DNA from: an uncultured Clostridium sp.
Lineage (GTDB): Bacteria; Bacillota; Clostridia; Clostridiales; Clostridiaceae
Assembly: GCA_937927335.1 (NCBI GenBank)
Contig: CALBDU010000083.1
Coordinates: 186,001-250,000 of the forward strand
Direction of reading: 5' to 3'
DNA length: 64,000 nt
Under the pieces are notes generated by a model. The model was not told where the DNA came from. It worked only from the letters and a program-made list of their open reading frames with translations, and searched no databases. The first letter of the stretch is position 1. Every line of letters begins with the position of its first letter. Shown one piece after another: positions 1-8,068 of the stretch. Position numbers and translations under genes: made by a program.

Positions 1-351
1 ACAGCTGAGTATTAATACAAATTCATTAACGAAAAAAATCCTACTGACTATATTAATTTTATGATATAACTTTCATTTTGAAGGATGGCATGGAATTAAA
101 ATGGAATATTTAAATGAAGTAACACCCACAGGATTGGCAGTGGAATACCTTTCCTGTGGGTGTTTTGTTGTTGGGCTCTTACCTGGAAAGGGCGTAATTA
201 CTTGGATTTAATGAATGCAAAAACTCCTTCAAATATTTATGTGGATACCTATATATTGCAGTTGTATTTATAATAGTATATAATTTAAATAATAATTAAA
301 TTAAAATTTATATTAAAATTATCGTAATTTGGATATTACAGAGGTATTATT
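1..351. other. Left edge, no complete gene
   Basis: A short open frame from base 2 to a TGA at 62-64 (about 20 codons, hydrophobic end) could be the tail of a gene entering from the left, but nothing identifies it. The terminator at 121-168 fits the end of such a gene. The rest, 170-351, is very AT-rich and should hold the promoter of the operon starting at 352. I see no RNA gene. Confidence 0.4.
121..168 (+). terminator. Intrinsic terminator
   Basis: A 13-bp stem, AACACCCACAGGA with its complement at 152-164, is followed by a T-rich tail. It should end a transcript entering from the left edge. Confidence 0.8.
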
Positions 352-561
352 ATGAAAATATTCATATTCTTGCTGTTGGAAGTAATTGTGTTTCTGCTTT
401 CATTACTTTTGAGCAAGGTTATTTTAAATGTATTTCAAAAGAATATTTTAAAAAAACAATATGAAATCACAATAAGGTTTCGTTATTTCATTTCTATGTT
501 AATTACGCTTTTGGTTGGGATAGCCGCAGGAAAAATGATAATAGGTAATCATATAGTGTGA
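352..561 (+). CDS. Small two-helix membrane protein, function unknown
   Basis: This 69-residue protein has two hydrophobic segments, about residues 3-26 and 46-63, joined by a basic, polar stretch (KNILKKQYEITIRFR). It should be a two-pass membrane peptide. I do not recognise the family. The ribosome site is weak (AGAGG about 8 bases before the ATG). It is the first of three same-strand genes (spacing 24 and 30 bases) ending with a VanW-type surface protein, so it probably works at the cell envelope; that is inference from context only. Confidence 0.6.
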   Translation: MKIFIFLLLEVIVFLLSLLLSKVILNVFQKNILKKQYEITIRFRYFISMLITLLVGIAAGKMIIGNHIV

Positions 562-585
562 AAGTCAATATATTAAGGAGTGTGT

Positions 586-1170
586 ATGATGTCAAAGGTA
601 ATGTCTATACTGGAAAAGTGCAATTTGGTGGAAAAGGTTAATAATGAGGAGCCGGGCAATTGTCCTGCTGCTGAAGAATTAAACTTGGTACCAGATGAGG
701 TGCTTGAAACAGAGAATAATATAGAAGCAGAGAATTTTAATAATGGCTTGAAATATGAAAACAAAATGATGATAAATGAGATATACTCTTTATTTGAGCT
801 TAAAAACAGCAGCATTAACACAGTTTATATGCTTGAAAACCTGATAAATGCTTTACCTCAGAATTTACCTAAAGATGTTGTTAAACAATCTGTAATAAAT
901 GTTATGAATGCTTCTGATATTCACTTAAATGAACTTCTTTCAGATGGACAGCAGAGGATGGAAGTCTTGAAAACGGTAATGAATGGTTACAATAGTGAAA
1001 CAAACAAGTGCATTGCTGAATATAAAGAGGAAATAGACAGGCTTTCAGACTTAATCAATAATTGTCAAGAGCAAATAAAAATTAAAGAAAGTCTTCTGGA
1101 AGAACAGCAATACATAATTCAATGTGAATCTGATAGAGTAAGCGAAATTATTGACTATTTTTCAAATTAA
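586..1170 (+). CDS. Coiled-coil protein of unknown function
   Basis: This is a soluble, acidic protein of about 194 residues. The frame also opens at a GTG (580), but AAGGAG at 575-580 fits the ATG at 586 (or 589). The N-terminal 45 residues are Glu/Asn-rich and look disordered. The rest is predicted helical, and the last 60 residues (KEEIDRLSDLINN onward) form a coiled coil. There is no signal peptide or membrane segment. It lies between a small membrane protein and a VanW protein in an apparent operon. I do not recognise the family; a cytoplasmic scaffold or partner role is only a guess. Confidence 0.65.
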   Translation: MMSKVMSILEKCNLVEKVNNEEPGNCPAAEELNLVPDEVLETENNIEAENFNNGLKYENKMMINEIYSLFELKNSSINTVYMLENLINALPQNLPKDVVKQSVINVMNASDIHLNELLSDGQQRMEVLKTVMNGYNSETNKCIAEYKEEIDRLSDLINNCQEQIKIKESLLEEQQYIIQCESDRVSEIIDYFSN

Positions 1171-1200
1171 ATTTTTACATTTAATGCTAAGAGGTGTTGG

Positions 1201-2022
1201 ATGAAGAAAAAATATCGAATCACTGGTAAGTGTAAAATTTTAATAGCCCAATTGTTAATTAGCTCAATAGGTATTGGTATTGGGTGCAATTGGGGATTAA
1301 ATGCAGAAAATAAAAAAGTGGTAATGTTAGCACAGAAGCCTGTGATAACAGGTGTTAATAATATGGAGCAGTCTAAAAAGGTTGTCTCAGTGCAGGATAA
1401 CCTTGGAAATATCTGCATATCTTCTTTCAGCACTAATTTAGGATCATCATCACCTACCAGGATTAACAATATTGTAACATGTGTTAAAGCTATAAATGGA
1501 AAAATTTTAATGCCTGGTGAAGTATTCAGCTTCAATGAGACAGTCGGAGAGAGGACCAAAGAACGGGGCTATATGAATGCGCCAGCTATCATCAATAAAA
1601 AAATCCAGTCTGAACTGGGCGGAGGTATATGCCAGGTTTCAACTACTTTGTACAATGCAGTTTTGCTGACGGGAATAAAAAATATCGATAGAACTCATCA
1701 TTCTTTACCATCTTCCTATGTAGGACTGGGACTTGATGCCACTGTAGATTGGAATAATATAGATTTGAAATTTTCAAATACCTTAAATTATCCCATATGC
1801 ATAGCAGGTTCTGTACAAGATAAAAATTTATGTATTAAAATTTTTTCAAATTCCAGTTTAAATAAAAAATATGTTATTCAAAACAACATAAGTGAACAAG
1901 GGGATATGTATACTGCAGATGTCATCAGAAAAACATATGAAAATGGGAAGGTTACTAATATAGAGCATATTTCCAGTGATGTTTACGTATCCAGTAATTC
2001 AGGAACAAATGACAAGTATTAA
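1201..2022 (+). CDS. VanW family protein
   Basis: This 273-residue protein has a basic N-terminus and one hydrophobic segment (about residues 13-30, with a Cys at the end), so it is exported or membrane-anchored. The VanW domain covers about residues 95-205: MPGEVFSFNETVG, then GGGICQVSTTLYNA and the RTHHSLPSSYV stretch are the family hallmarks. VanW proteins are found in vancomycin-resistance clusters and widely in clostridia; their biochemical role is not settled, but they act at the cell wall. No vanA/vanH-type genes are nearby, so this is not evidence of glycopeptide resistance. The ribosome site AGAGGTG precedes the ATG. It is the last gene of a three-gene operon. Confidence 0.85.
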   Translation: MKKKYRITGKCKILIAQLLISSIGIGIGCNWGLNAENKKVVMLAQKPVITGVNNMEQSKKVVSVQDNLGNICISSFSTNLGSSSPTRINNIVTCVKAINGKILMPGEVFSFNETVGERTKERGYMNAPAIINKKIQSELGGGICQVSTTLYNAVLLTGIKNIDRTHHSLPSSYVGLGLDATVDWNNIDLKFSNTLNYPICIAGSVQDKNLCIKIFSNSSLNKKYVIQNNISEQGDMYTADVIRKTYENGKVTNIEHISSDVYVSSNSGTNDKY

Positions 2023-2184
2023 AGGTAAGATATGGCACCCGGTTGATTCCTACGCATATGTTAAAATGAGAGTATGATAAAGATTCCTATTATAAAAATT
2101 TATTTGGGTGGAGTAGTGTTAAGGCGCGACATTACCTTGTTTTAATATAATTAATAAATAAGAACTATAGTTTTTATTTAATGG

Positions 2185-2220
2185 AAAGTCACTGGTTTCA
2201 GTGACTTTCAGTGATTTTTT
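2185..2220 (+). terminator. Intrinsic terminator after the VanW operon
   Basis: A perfect 10-bp stem (AAAGTCACTG/CAGTGACTTT, 4-base loop) is followed after a few bases by six T. It separates the VanW operon from the convergent transpeptidase gene. Confidence 0.75.
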
Positions 2221-2235
2221 GGGTGATTTATATGA

Positions 2236-2613
2236 TTATACTATTTTAACAATTGTACCCATAGAAACTAGATTGCTTAATTCAATAACTTGGTTATTAA
2301 ACATTCTAATACATCCGTTAGAAATGCTTTTTCCAATTGAAGAAGGATTATTAGTACCATGGATTCCGTAGTCACCAAAAGGTGCATTTAAGCCTAACCA
2401 CCTTGCACCAAACGGACGGCCTGGGTTTATAGCACGATTAATTATCTTAAAAGTTCCTTTAGGAGTTGGTGTAGAGGGCTTTCCTACTGCAACCTTGTAA
2501 GTTTTGTAAACAATATTGTTTTTAAATAAAGTTAGAGTGTGTGTTTTCGTATTTATGGTTATACGATATATAGCTCTGTAAGATTGAGCATATAGATTTT
2601 CATTATAGAACAT
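2236..2613 (-). CDS. Small L,D-transpeptidase (YkuD domain)
   Basis: This 125-residue protein is almost entirely one YkuD domain. The catalytic pattern HGTNNPSSIGKSISNGCIRM is present, with the nucleophilic Cys in SNGCIRM and His in GIHGT. Such enzymes make 3-3 cross-links in peptidoglycan or modify spore cortex. No signal peptide or LysM domain is visible, so this resembles the short cytosolic or spore-associated forms in clostridia. GGGAGAAAT lies about 8 bases before the ATG at 2613. The gene stands alone, convergent with the VanW operon. The family is clear; substrate and timing are not. Confidence 0.85.
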   Translation of the reverse strand: MFYNENLYAQSYRAIYRITINTKTHTLTLFKNNIVYKTYKVAVGKPSTPTPKGTFKIINRAINPGRPFGARWLGLNAPFGDYGIHGTNNPSSIGKSISNGCIRMFNNQVIELSNLVSMGTIVKIV

Positions 2614-2937
2614 TACTTATTTCTCCCAATATTACTACATAAACATACTATTCATAATGGCATTAAGATGTGAGGTAATACATGTAAAATCCGCAAAAAG
2701 AGAGCTGTGATATGGCTAGTAGAACAGCTCTCTTTGTGAAAGAATGAATATTTGTAATTAAGTATATCATACAAAAATGGAAAATAAAAGAAATATTATC
2801 AAGATTTATAATCAGAAAGTAACAAATAAGTTAGCATAGAAACAAAGGGCTTTTTTATATTTTGATAAGTTTAGGAAGGAATTTGTAAAAGTTTGTAGAA
2901 AACATATAATATACAATAGCGAGAGAAGGTAATATTA
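2614..2937. other. Intergenic region with hairpin and promoter
   Basis: A hairpin at about 2697-2735 (AGAGAGCTGT/ACAGCTCTCT) has A-runs on one side and T-runs on the other, so it could terminate in either direction, yet no adjacent gene reads into it. It may belong to an unrecognised short transcript. The promoter of the hemerythrin gene lies at 2883-2910. Nothing else is seen. Confidence 0.45.
2883..2910 (+). promoter_or_regulatory. Sigma-A-type promoter of the hemerythrin gene
   Basis: TTGTAA (2883-2888), a 16-base spacer and TATAAT (2905-2910) lie 28 bases before the ATG of the hemerythrin gene. Confidence 0.6.
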
Positions 2938-3327
2938 ATGTATGAATTTAAAGAAGAATATAAAACAGGAATAGACTTTATTGATGAACAACATAAAGTT
3001 CTTTTTGAAATTGCTGACAAAACTTATGCTCTTTTAAAAAATGAATTTACAATTGACAAATATGATAAAATTGTAACATTAATAGAAGAACTTCAAGATT
3101 ACACCTCTTTTCATTTTACTGCGGAAGAAGAGTACATGAAAAGCATTAATTATAAAAGAATGTTTACTCAAAAAGTTGAGCATGATGCATTTATAAAAAG
3201 AATTAATGATATTAATTTTTCAAAGATTGATGAAAATCAGGACGAGTATATAATTAGTATATTACAACTTCTAAATGATTGGTTAACAGGACATATCTTT
3301 TCAAATGATAAACTTATAGGTAAATAA
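2938..3327 (+). CDS. Bacteriohemerythrin with one iron ligand changed
   Basis: This 129-residue four-helix hemerythrin domain protein would bind O2 or sense oxygen or iron through a di-iron site. Family ligands visible are His19 (IDEQHK), His59 and Glu63 (HFTAEEE), His82 (VEHDAF), His119 and Asp124 (WLTGHIFSND). The family His four residues before His82 is Gln78 here (TQKVEH), so one of the normal seven ligands is missing. It may have altered iron affinity or O2 reactivity. AGAAGG precedes the ATG. It is monocistronic, with its own promoter and the terminator at 3504. Confidence 0.88.
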   Translation: MYEFKEEYKTGIDFIDEQHKVLFEIADKTYALLKNEFTIDKYDKIVTLIEELQDYTSFHFTAEEEYMKSINYKRMFTQKVEHDAFIKRINDINFSKIDENQDEYIISILQLLNDWLTGHIFSNDKLIGK

Positions 3328-3503
3328 TTATAATGATTCAGATGGCCCAGGGGAAACCAAGGGCTTTTCTAATGTTTCTTCCTGCCTCCCAATGCTCTAT
3401 CTATAATAATATTTAATAATGGGACTGCTTTTCTATAATAAGATATAGTGATATTATAAAAATCGCATGAGAGCTATCCAACGATTTCAAAGCATTCAAT
3501 TCT

Positions 3504-3536
3504 AAAAAACCCTGAGGTGCCCCTCGGGGTTTTTTA
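3504..3536 (+). terminator. Strong intrinsic terminator
   Basis: AAAAAACCCTGAGG pairs with CCTCGGGGTTTTTT around a 4-base loop with one G-U pair. It ends the hemerythrin transcript, about 180 bases after the stop. Confidence 0.85.
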
Positions 3537-3557
3537 GTCCCTTTAAAAACCACGCCA

Positions 3558-3653
3558 GTTAAAAAGTCCGTTATTTCAGTTATGGTTTCTGAGATAGGGG
3601 ATTTTCTTAAGTTTAAAAAGAGCTACTCAAAGAAAGCGGAAAAGTATGTATAG
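3558..3653 (+). pseudogene. Possible IS110-type transposase scrap
   Basis: A 31-codon open stretch encodes VISVMVSEIGDFLKFKK near its start, which resembles the helix-hairpin region of IS110-family transposases (ITAxxIxAEIGDixRF). It has no start codon or ribosome site and stops at once. The rest of the 3328-3850 gap holds only the terminator at 3504 and AT-rich sequence. The resemblance is by eye on a short stretch and could be chance. Confidence 0.25.
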
Positions 3654-3850
3654 TAACATTTATCTCAATAGCTACATATTTTAATTTTAAGTCCCCCTAA
3701 ACAGGAACCTAAACCTGTTATTTGGGTTGATGGCTTTATGAAAAAATATCTAGCATATATTGTTGAACAATGGTATATTATTGTTGGAATATTCTATCGA
3801 TTTAGAAACTGTTGTAAAAGAAATGCAGCAAATTGAAAGAAGGTGAAAAT

Positions 3851-5233
3851 ATGGCGGAAACACATCTGACTCAAAGCCGTCAGACTGTCCAACTTGGATT
3901 GATTATAGTAATTAAGCAGCTTTTCCCTGAAGAATCCCTAAAAATAGCATATTCCATACAGGAAGGGTTGTTTTGCAGGTTTAAAGATACTGCAATTTCA
4001 GTGAGAGAAGTACATCAGATTGACTTGAAATTGAAGCAATGGATTCTCACCGACCCAAAAATTGAGTTTTTGAAGCAGGAGGGAGGCTACTACCACTATC
4101 GTGTGGCAGGCAACGATGTTAAGATGATCTATCCCTGCAAAACCAATGTAGAAAAAATCGATGCTTTCGATATAATTCCTTACGGAGATGGATTCATCAT
4201 AAATTTTAGAGAGGCTGGCTACGAAAATACATCCTGGGTTCCTCCAGACAAGCTCACTGCCACTTATGATAAGACACAAAAGTGGCTGAAAAACATTAAA
4301 TTGGAACTGCTTCGTGATGTGAACAACTATATCGCAAGCGGCGCAACCCTTAAACTCATCGGGATGACTGAAGCTCTCCATGAGAAGGAATTATCAAATA
4401 TTGCAGATATGATTCTTCAGCGAAAATCAATCCTGAGAGTTCTTCTCATTTCTGGCGCATCCTCTTCTGGCAAGACCTCCTTCGCGCAAAGGTTATCAAC
4501 ACAACTTTGTGTAAACGGATTTAATCCGGTGACACTTTCTTTGGATGATTATTTTGTAAACAGAGAAGAAACCCCTCTGGATGCCAACGGTAACTACGAC
4601 TTTGACTGTTTGGAAGCATTAGATCTTCCTTTTCTTCATCAACAGCTTTCAGACCTTATTGATGGGAAAACGGTAGACACTCCGATTTTTGATTTCAAAA
4701 CTGGTCATCGTTCCTCAAAAACCAGGAAATTACATGTGGGACACGATGAAATTCTTGTTGTGGAAGGTATCCATGCTTTGAATCCTGCTTTGTTTCCCAA
4801 TATTAATAGAAATTTATTGTTTAAAGTATATATTACAGCACTTTTTGAATTAAATATCGACTTGATAAATAGAGTTCCCAGTTCTGAAGTTAGAATGATC
4901 AGAAGAATTGTCAGAGGATATCAATTCCGTGGAACACATCCAGAGGAAACTCTTAAGCAGTGGGAAAATGTTAGACTTGGAGAATACAAGAACATATTTA
5001 AGTTTCAGGAAGAATCGGATGTCATGTTCAATTCCAGTATTCTTTACGAAATGAACGCTCTAAGGCCTTTTGCAATAGAAGCCCTGAATAAAATCGAGGA
5101 TCACAGCCCATATGCGAAGACAAAGGAACGTCTGCTTAGATTACTAGCTTTCTGTGAGCCAATGGATACCTCCAAGGTTCCTTTCAATTCCATATTGCGT
5201 GAATTCATTGGAGGAAGCATCTATTTTGATTAA
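3851..5233 (+). CDS. Nucleoside (uridine-type) kinase, form lacking the TGS domain
   Basis: This protein of about 460 residues has a C-terminal phosphoribulokinase/uridine-kinase domain. The Walker A motif SGASSSGKTSF is at about residues 201-211, followed by LSLDDYFVNRE and VVEGIHALNP, typical of uridine kinases. Residues 1-170 resemble the second additional domain of threonyl-tRNA synthetase, which clostridial nucleoside kinases of about 550 residues carry after a TGS domain. The TGS part is absent here. The frame opens at a TTG (3833), but AGAAGGTG fits the ATG at 3851. It should phosphorylate uridine/cytidine or a related nucleoside; the exact substrate is unknown. Confidence 0.8.
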   Translation: MAETHLTQSRQTVQLGLIIVIKQLFPEESLKIAYSIQEGLFCRFKDTAISVREVHQIDLKLKQWILTDPKIEFLKQEGGYYHYRVAGNDVKMIYPCKTNVEKIDAFDIIPYGDGFIINFREAGYENTSWVPPDKLTATYDKTQKWLKNIKLELLRDVNNYIASGATLKLIGMTEALHEKELSNIADMILQRKSILRVLLISGASSSGKTSFAQRLSTQLCVNGFNPVTLSLDDYFVNREETPLDANGNYDFDCLEALDLPFLHQQLSDLIDGKTVDTPIFDFKTGHRSSKTRKLHVGHDEILVVEGIHALNPALFPNINRNLLFKVYITALFELNIDLINRVPSSEVRMIRRIVRGYQFRGTHPEETLKQWENVRLGEYKNIFKFQEESDVMFNSSILYEMNALRPFAIEALNKIEDHSPYAKTKERLLRLLAFCEPMDTSKVPFNSILREFIGGSIYFD

Positions 5234-5282
5234 ATGGATTAATATCATATAACCATAAAGTTAATGATGCGGGAGGTGTAAC

Positions 5283-6017
5283 ATGAATATTGAAGAAAAA
5301 TTGATAAAAACGAAATCCATAGCTGATCTGAAGAATGGAACCTTTGCAGTGGTGGAGGGCTTTATATATGATGACTGGATTTCAAGTGCATTGCCTGGTG
5401 CAAGGATCCAATATTTTAGAACCACAATGGATTGCATTACGGCGCTGAATAATGGTGAAGTGGATGCTTTTCCTTATGATGATGCTATATTAAGATACTT
5501 ATTAAAAAATTTAGATGATTCGTTCATAATTATAAATGATGACAGCTTTAAGATTTCTGGTTATGGATTTGCAGTGAATTTCAACAGACCAGATTTGAAA
5601 AAAGCAATAGACGATACCATAGCTGAGATTAAATCCAATGGAATTTATGAAGAGATGATAAAAAGATGGTTTCCTGAAGTAGGAGCCATAGGAATCATGT
5701 CAAAAATTGAATCGAACGGGAAAAATGGAAAATTAAAATTAGGTACAAGCACCTTGGAAAGACCATTTACATTTATTGTTGGAGATAAAGAAATTACAGG
5801 GTTTGATATGGAGTTAGCCCAGCGTATATGCTGCAATTTAGAAATGGATCTGGAAATAAGCATTATTCGTCCTTTTTCAGAGTTAATACCTGCACTTGTT
5901 TCTGGAAAAGTGGATATGCTTGGATCTGCTATTATAATATCTGAAGAAAGAGCTCAGAAGGTCCTATTTTCAGAACCTTATTTTCAAGTAAAAATGGGAA
6001 TTCTAGTTAAAAAGTGA
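5283..6017 (+). CDS. Solute-binding-protein fragment pair in permuted order
   Basis: This 244-residue protein is built from two incomplete family-3 solute-binding domains. Residues 10-130 match the second half of such a domain: IADLKNGTFAVVEG, TTMDCITALNNGEVDAFPYDD, then the ending YEEMIKRWFPE. Residues 145-244 match the first half of another: LKLGTSTLERPFTF, ITGFDMELAQRIC, IPALVSGKVDMLGSAIIISEERAQ and FSEPYF, after which the protein stops. There is no signal peptide, so it would be cytoplasmic. A good ribosome site (GGGAGGTG) precedes the ATG. It is either a slice of a longer tandem binding protein or a circularly permuted single binding domain. No transporter genes are adjacent. Confidence 0.7.
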   Translation: MNIEEKLIKTKSIADLKNGTFAVVEGFIYDDWISSALPGARIQYFRTTMDCITALNNGEVDAFPYDDAILRYLLKNLDDSFIIINDDSFKISGYGFAVNFNRPDLKKAIDDTIAEIKSNGIYEEMIKRWFPEVGAIGIMSKIESNGKNGKLKLGTSTLERPFTFIVGDKEITGFDMELAQRICCNLEMDLEISIIRPFSELIPALVSGKVDMLGSAIIISEERAQKVLFSEPYFQVKMGILVKK

Positions 6018-6115
6018 AAGTTTCTGATAATTTAAAAATAAGTTGAAAAAAATTTTAAAGCATTATATGCTGAAATCAGACATCGATGTACTATATTAAT
6101 AAAGAAGGGTAAGTT

Positions 6116-6571
6116 ATGGACATTAGTATCGAAATGATTCCATCATATAAAATTGCTTATATACGAAGAACAGGTCCTTACGGTGGAGAAAATGTACAAG
6201 TAATGGAACAATTAAAGAGTTGGGCCAGGAGAAATAACTTGTTAGATGAAAATTCAATTATATTGGGAATAGCCCAGGATAACCCTCAATTTATAGAACC
6301 CAAACATTGTCGTTACGATACATGTTTAATTGTTTCGGGTGAGCTTAAAGCTGATAGTAACTATATTAATACCGGGAGAATAATTGGAGGAAAATATTGC
6401 GTATTTAAAATAAGCCATACGGCAGATGCTGTGAAAAAAGCATGGACGGAGATATTTTCTGAGTTAGCAAAAATAAATTATGAATTTGATGATAGCAGAC
6501 CTATTTTAGAACGCTACACAATGAAGATGATAAATATGCATTATTGTGAAATTTGCGTACCAATATTATAA
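6116..6571 (+). CDS. GyrI-like / AraC effector-binding domain protein
   Basis: This 151-residue protein consists of a single GyrI-like small-molecule-binding domain. The opening MDISIEMIPSYKIAYIRRTGPYGG and the later CRYDTCLIV are characteristic, as is the GRIIGGKYCVFKISH strand. Stand-alone members bind drugs or other small ligands, or inhibit gyrase. No DNA-binding domain is attached. AGAAGGG precedes the ATG. It lies 98 bases after the binding-protein gene and 50 before the pentapeptide gene, in the same direction, so cotranscription is possible. Confidence 0.85.
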   Translation: MDISIEMIPSYKIAYIRRTGPYGGENVQVMEQLKSWARRNNLLDENSIILGIAQDNPQFIEPKHCRYDTCLIVSGELKADSNYINTGRIIGGKYCVFKISHTADAVKKAWTEIFSELAKINYEFDDSRPILERYTMKMINMHYCEICVPIL

Positions 6572-6621
6572 ATGAATATTAAAATGTTCAGATTCACACT
6601 TCTTGTAAAGGAGGGGGATAT

Positions 6622-7323
6622 ATGCATAAATTATTGCAGGAGGACTTTAAGGAAATATTAAAGAATAGAAAACCAAAGGATAAACTTGTTTTAAGGGAAA
6701 TAGAACTTTTCGATATGGATTTTACAGGCTGGGATTTATCTAATATTGATTTTTCCTTGAGCGCTTTCCATAGAGTTAAGTTCGATAAAGCCAATATGTC
6801 CTATAGTAGTGTTGTTAATGCTTTGTTCGATGAATGCTCTGTTCGGGAGACGGATTTTCAACATGGGGATTTGGAATGTGCAGCGCTCAGGTATGCTGAT
6901 ATGTCTGGCTGCAACATTAAAGGGGCAAACTTATATGGTGCGGTGCTGGAATATGCTAAGCTGGATGGCATCATTTCAGACCAGAATACAAAATGGTTTC
7001 ATTTGAGGTGTCCTGAGAAGGGAGCTTTCCTTGGATATAAGAAATGCTTTAATAATCGTTTGGTGCAGCTTTTAATACCTGCAGATGCAAAGCGCACTTC
7101 AGCTACCTTGCCCTCCTGCCGCTGCAGCAAGGCAAAAGTACTCACCATCAAAAGCTTTGATTATAAACAAAGCTTTACGGAGGCCTGGTCATTGGTAGAT
7201 GATAATTTTGTTTATCCCCTGGGTAAGTGGGTAGAAGTAAAGAATTTTGACGAAGACCGATGGAAGGATTCAACAACTGGCATCCATTTTTGGATGACAA
7301 GAGAGGAAGCAAGGGATTATTAA
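6622..7323 (+). CDS. Pentapeptide-repeat protein with DUF5758-like C-terminus
   Basis: In this 233-residue protein, residues 30-120 form pentapeptide repeats of the A(D/N)LXX type (FTGWDLSNIDFSLSAFHRVKF, ADMSGCNIKGANLYGAVLEYAKL), which fold as a right-handed quadrilateral helix. The C-terminal 100 residues (FLGYKKC, LIPADAKRTSATLPSCRCSKAKVL, GIHFWMTREEA) match a domain often attached to such repeats that I recall as DUF5758. Some pentapeptide proteins mimic DNA and protect gyrase, and a GyrI-like gene lies just upstream; a gyrase link is inference. The ribosome site is AAAGGAGGGGG. Confidence 0.8.
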   Translation: MHKLLQEDFKEILKNRKPKDKLVLREIELFDMDFTGWDLSNIDFSLSAFHRVKFDKANMSYSSVVNALFDECSVRETDFQHGDLECAALRYADMSGCNIKGANLYGAVLEYAKLDGIISDQNTKWFHLRCPEKGAFLGYKKCFNNRLVQLLIPADAKRTSATLPSCRCSKAKVLTIKSFDYKQSFTEAWSLVDDNFVYPLGKWVEVKNFDEDRWKDSTTGIHFWMTREEARDY

Positions 7324-7456
7324 AAAACAACATAATGCCAGTATATGGGTTTAGCCAATGGTTATGATATTTTTTTCTGACCAAATAAAGGATAAGGCGA
7401 TTTTGTGTAGAATTATTAATATTCAAGATAAATTTACGTTAAGGGGGGATGTTTAA

Positions 7457-7612
7457 GTGAGCAAAAATGACATGGAGAGATTGGCTCAGATTGGCTCAGT
7501 TATGGATAGTATTGGCATTACTACTGTAGAATTGGCTGAAAAATTAAAAGAACATGTTGAAGGCTGTCCGGGAGGAAAGAAATGTATAGAAGGACTTTTG
7601 AACCGAGGCTAG
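7457..7612 (+). CDS. Small protein of unknown function (51 residues)
   Basis: It starts at GTG behind a strong AAGGGGGGAT site. The sequence begins MSKNDMERLAQIGSVMD and ends with CPGGKKCIEGLLNRG. It is mostly helical with two Cys, five residues apart, near the C-terminus. There is no membrane segment. I do not recognise it. A hairpin terminator follows at 7647. The strong ribosome site and the coding-like amino-acid mix are the evidence for a real gene. Confidence 0.6.
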   Translation: MSKNDMERLAQIGSVMDSIGITTVELAEKLKEHVEGCPGGKKCIEGLLNRG

Positions 7613-7646
7613 TAAACAATATCGGTAACTTCTAGGGAAATTATAT

Positions 7647-7705
7647 GCTCCGCTTGTGGTGGACAGTTGAAATAATAGCTGTTTGCCATAGTGGAGCTTT
7701 TGTAT
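7647..7705 (+). terminator. Branched hairpin, probable terminator
   Basis: GCTCC pairs with GGAGC, TGTGG with CCATA and GACAG with CTGTT across small internal loops, followed by TTTTGTATTT. It probably ends the transcript of the 51-residue gene. Confidence 0.5.
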
Positions 7706-7819
7706 TTGGATTATGCAGCAACAAATTATAAATGTTTTACTACAATTAAATAATTGAAGCGACATTGTTTTAAAACTGTACTGTTATAATAATTTACATT
7801 AGAAAAGTAATTACATATA

Positions 7820-7848
7820 TTGTAATTATATGGTTAATGTTGTATAAT
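7820..7848 (+). promoter_or_regulatory. Sigma-A-type promoter
   Basis: TTGTAA (7820-7825), a 17-base spacer and TATAAT (7843-7848) lie 33 bases before the Spo0E-like gene at 7881. Confidence 0.65.
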
Positions 7849-7880
7849 GAAAAACGGTGTGGTTTTAGGGGGCGAAAAAG

Positions 7881-8051
7881 ATGGAAAATGAAATGGAAGC
7901 ACTTAGGAAAAAATTGTACATGCTACTTTTAAGTGGCGAGGTAATGAGCAGAGGCGAAATATTAAGGATCAGTCAAGAATTGGACAAGCGGATCGCAGCT
8001 TTTTATTTAAATCAAAATGTAGTAAACAGCAAACTGGCATCAGGTTATTAA
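7881..8051 (+). CDS. Spo0E-like aspartyl-phosphate phosphatase
   Basis: This 56-residue protein carries the family signature ISQELDKRIAAFYL (consensus SxxLDxxIxxY). Spo0E-type proteins dephosphorylate Spo0A~P and so delay sporulation. The start is ATG behind TTTAGGGGGCG. It has its own promoter (7820) and an overlapping terminator (8038), so it is a monocistronic unit. A second family member is at 52684. The family call rests on the motif and size; the target response regulator is inferred. Confidence 0.75.
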   Translation: MENEMEALRKKLYMLLLSGEVMSRGEILRISQELDKRIAAFYLNQNVVNSKLASGY

Positions 8052-8068
8052 TATCTGGTGTTTTTTTT
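8038..8068 (+). terminator. Intrinsic terminator overlapping the Spo0E-like stop
   Basis: CATCAG/CTGGTG stem with an 11-base loop, followed by eight T. The left arm lies inside the last codons of the gene. Confidence 0.7.

Noticed and set aside
1201..2022. VanW as evidence of vancomycin resistance
   Set aside because: No vanHAX-type or regulator genes lie nearby; VanW-domain proteins are common in clostridia without resistance.
3738..3836. A 32-codon frame before the nucleoside kinase gene
   Set aside because: No ribosome site and no coding character; it runs into the leader of the kinase gene.
5283..6017. Ordinary amino-acid ABC transporter binding protein
   Set aside because: No signal peptide, no transporter partner genes, and the domain halves are incomplete and in reversed order.
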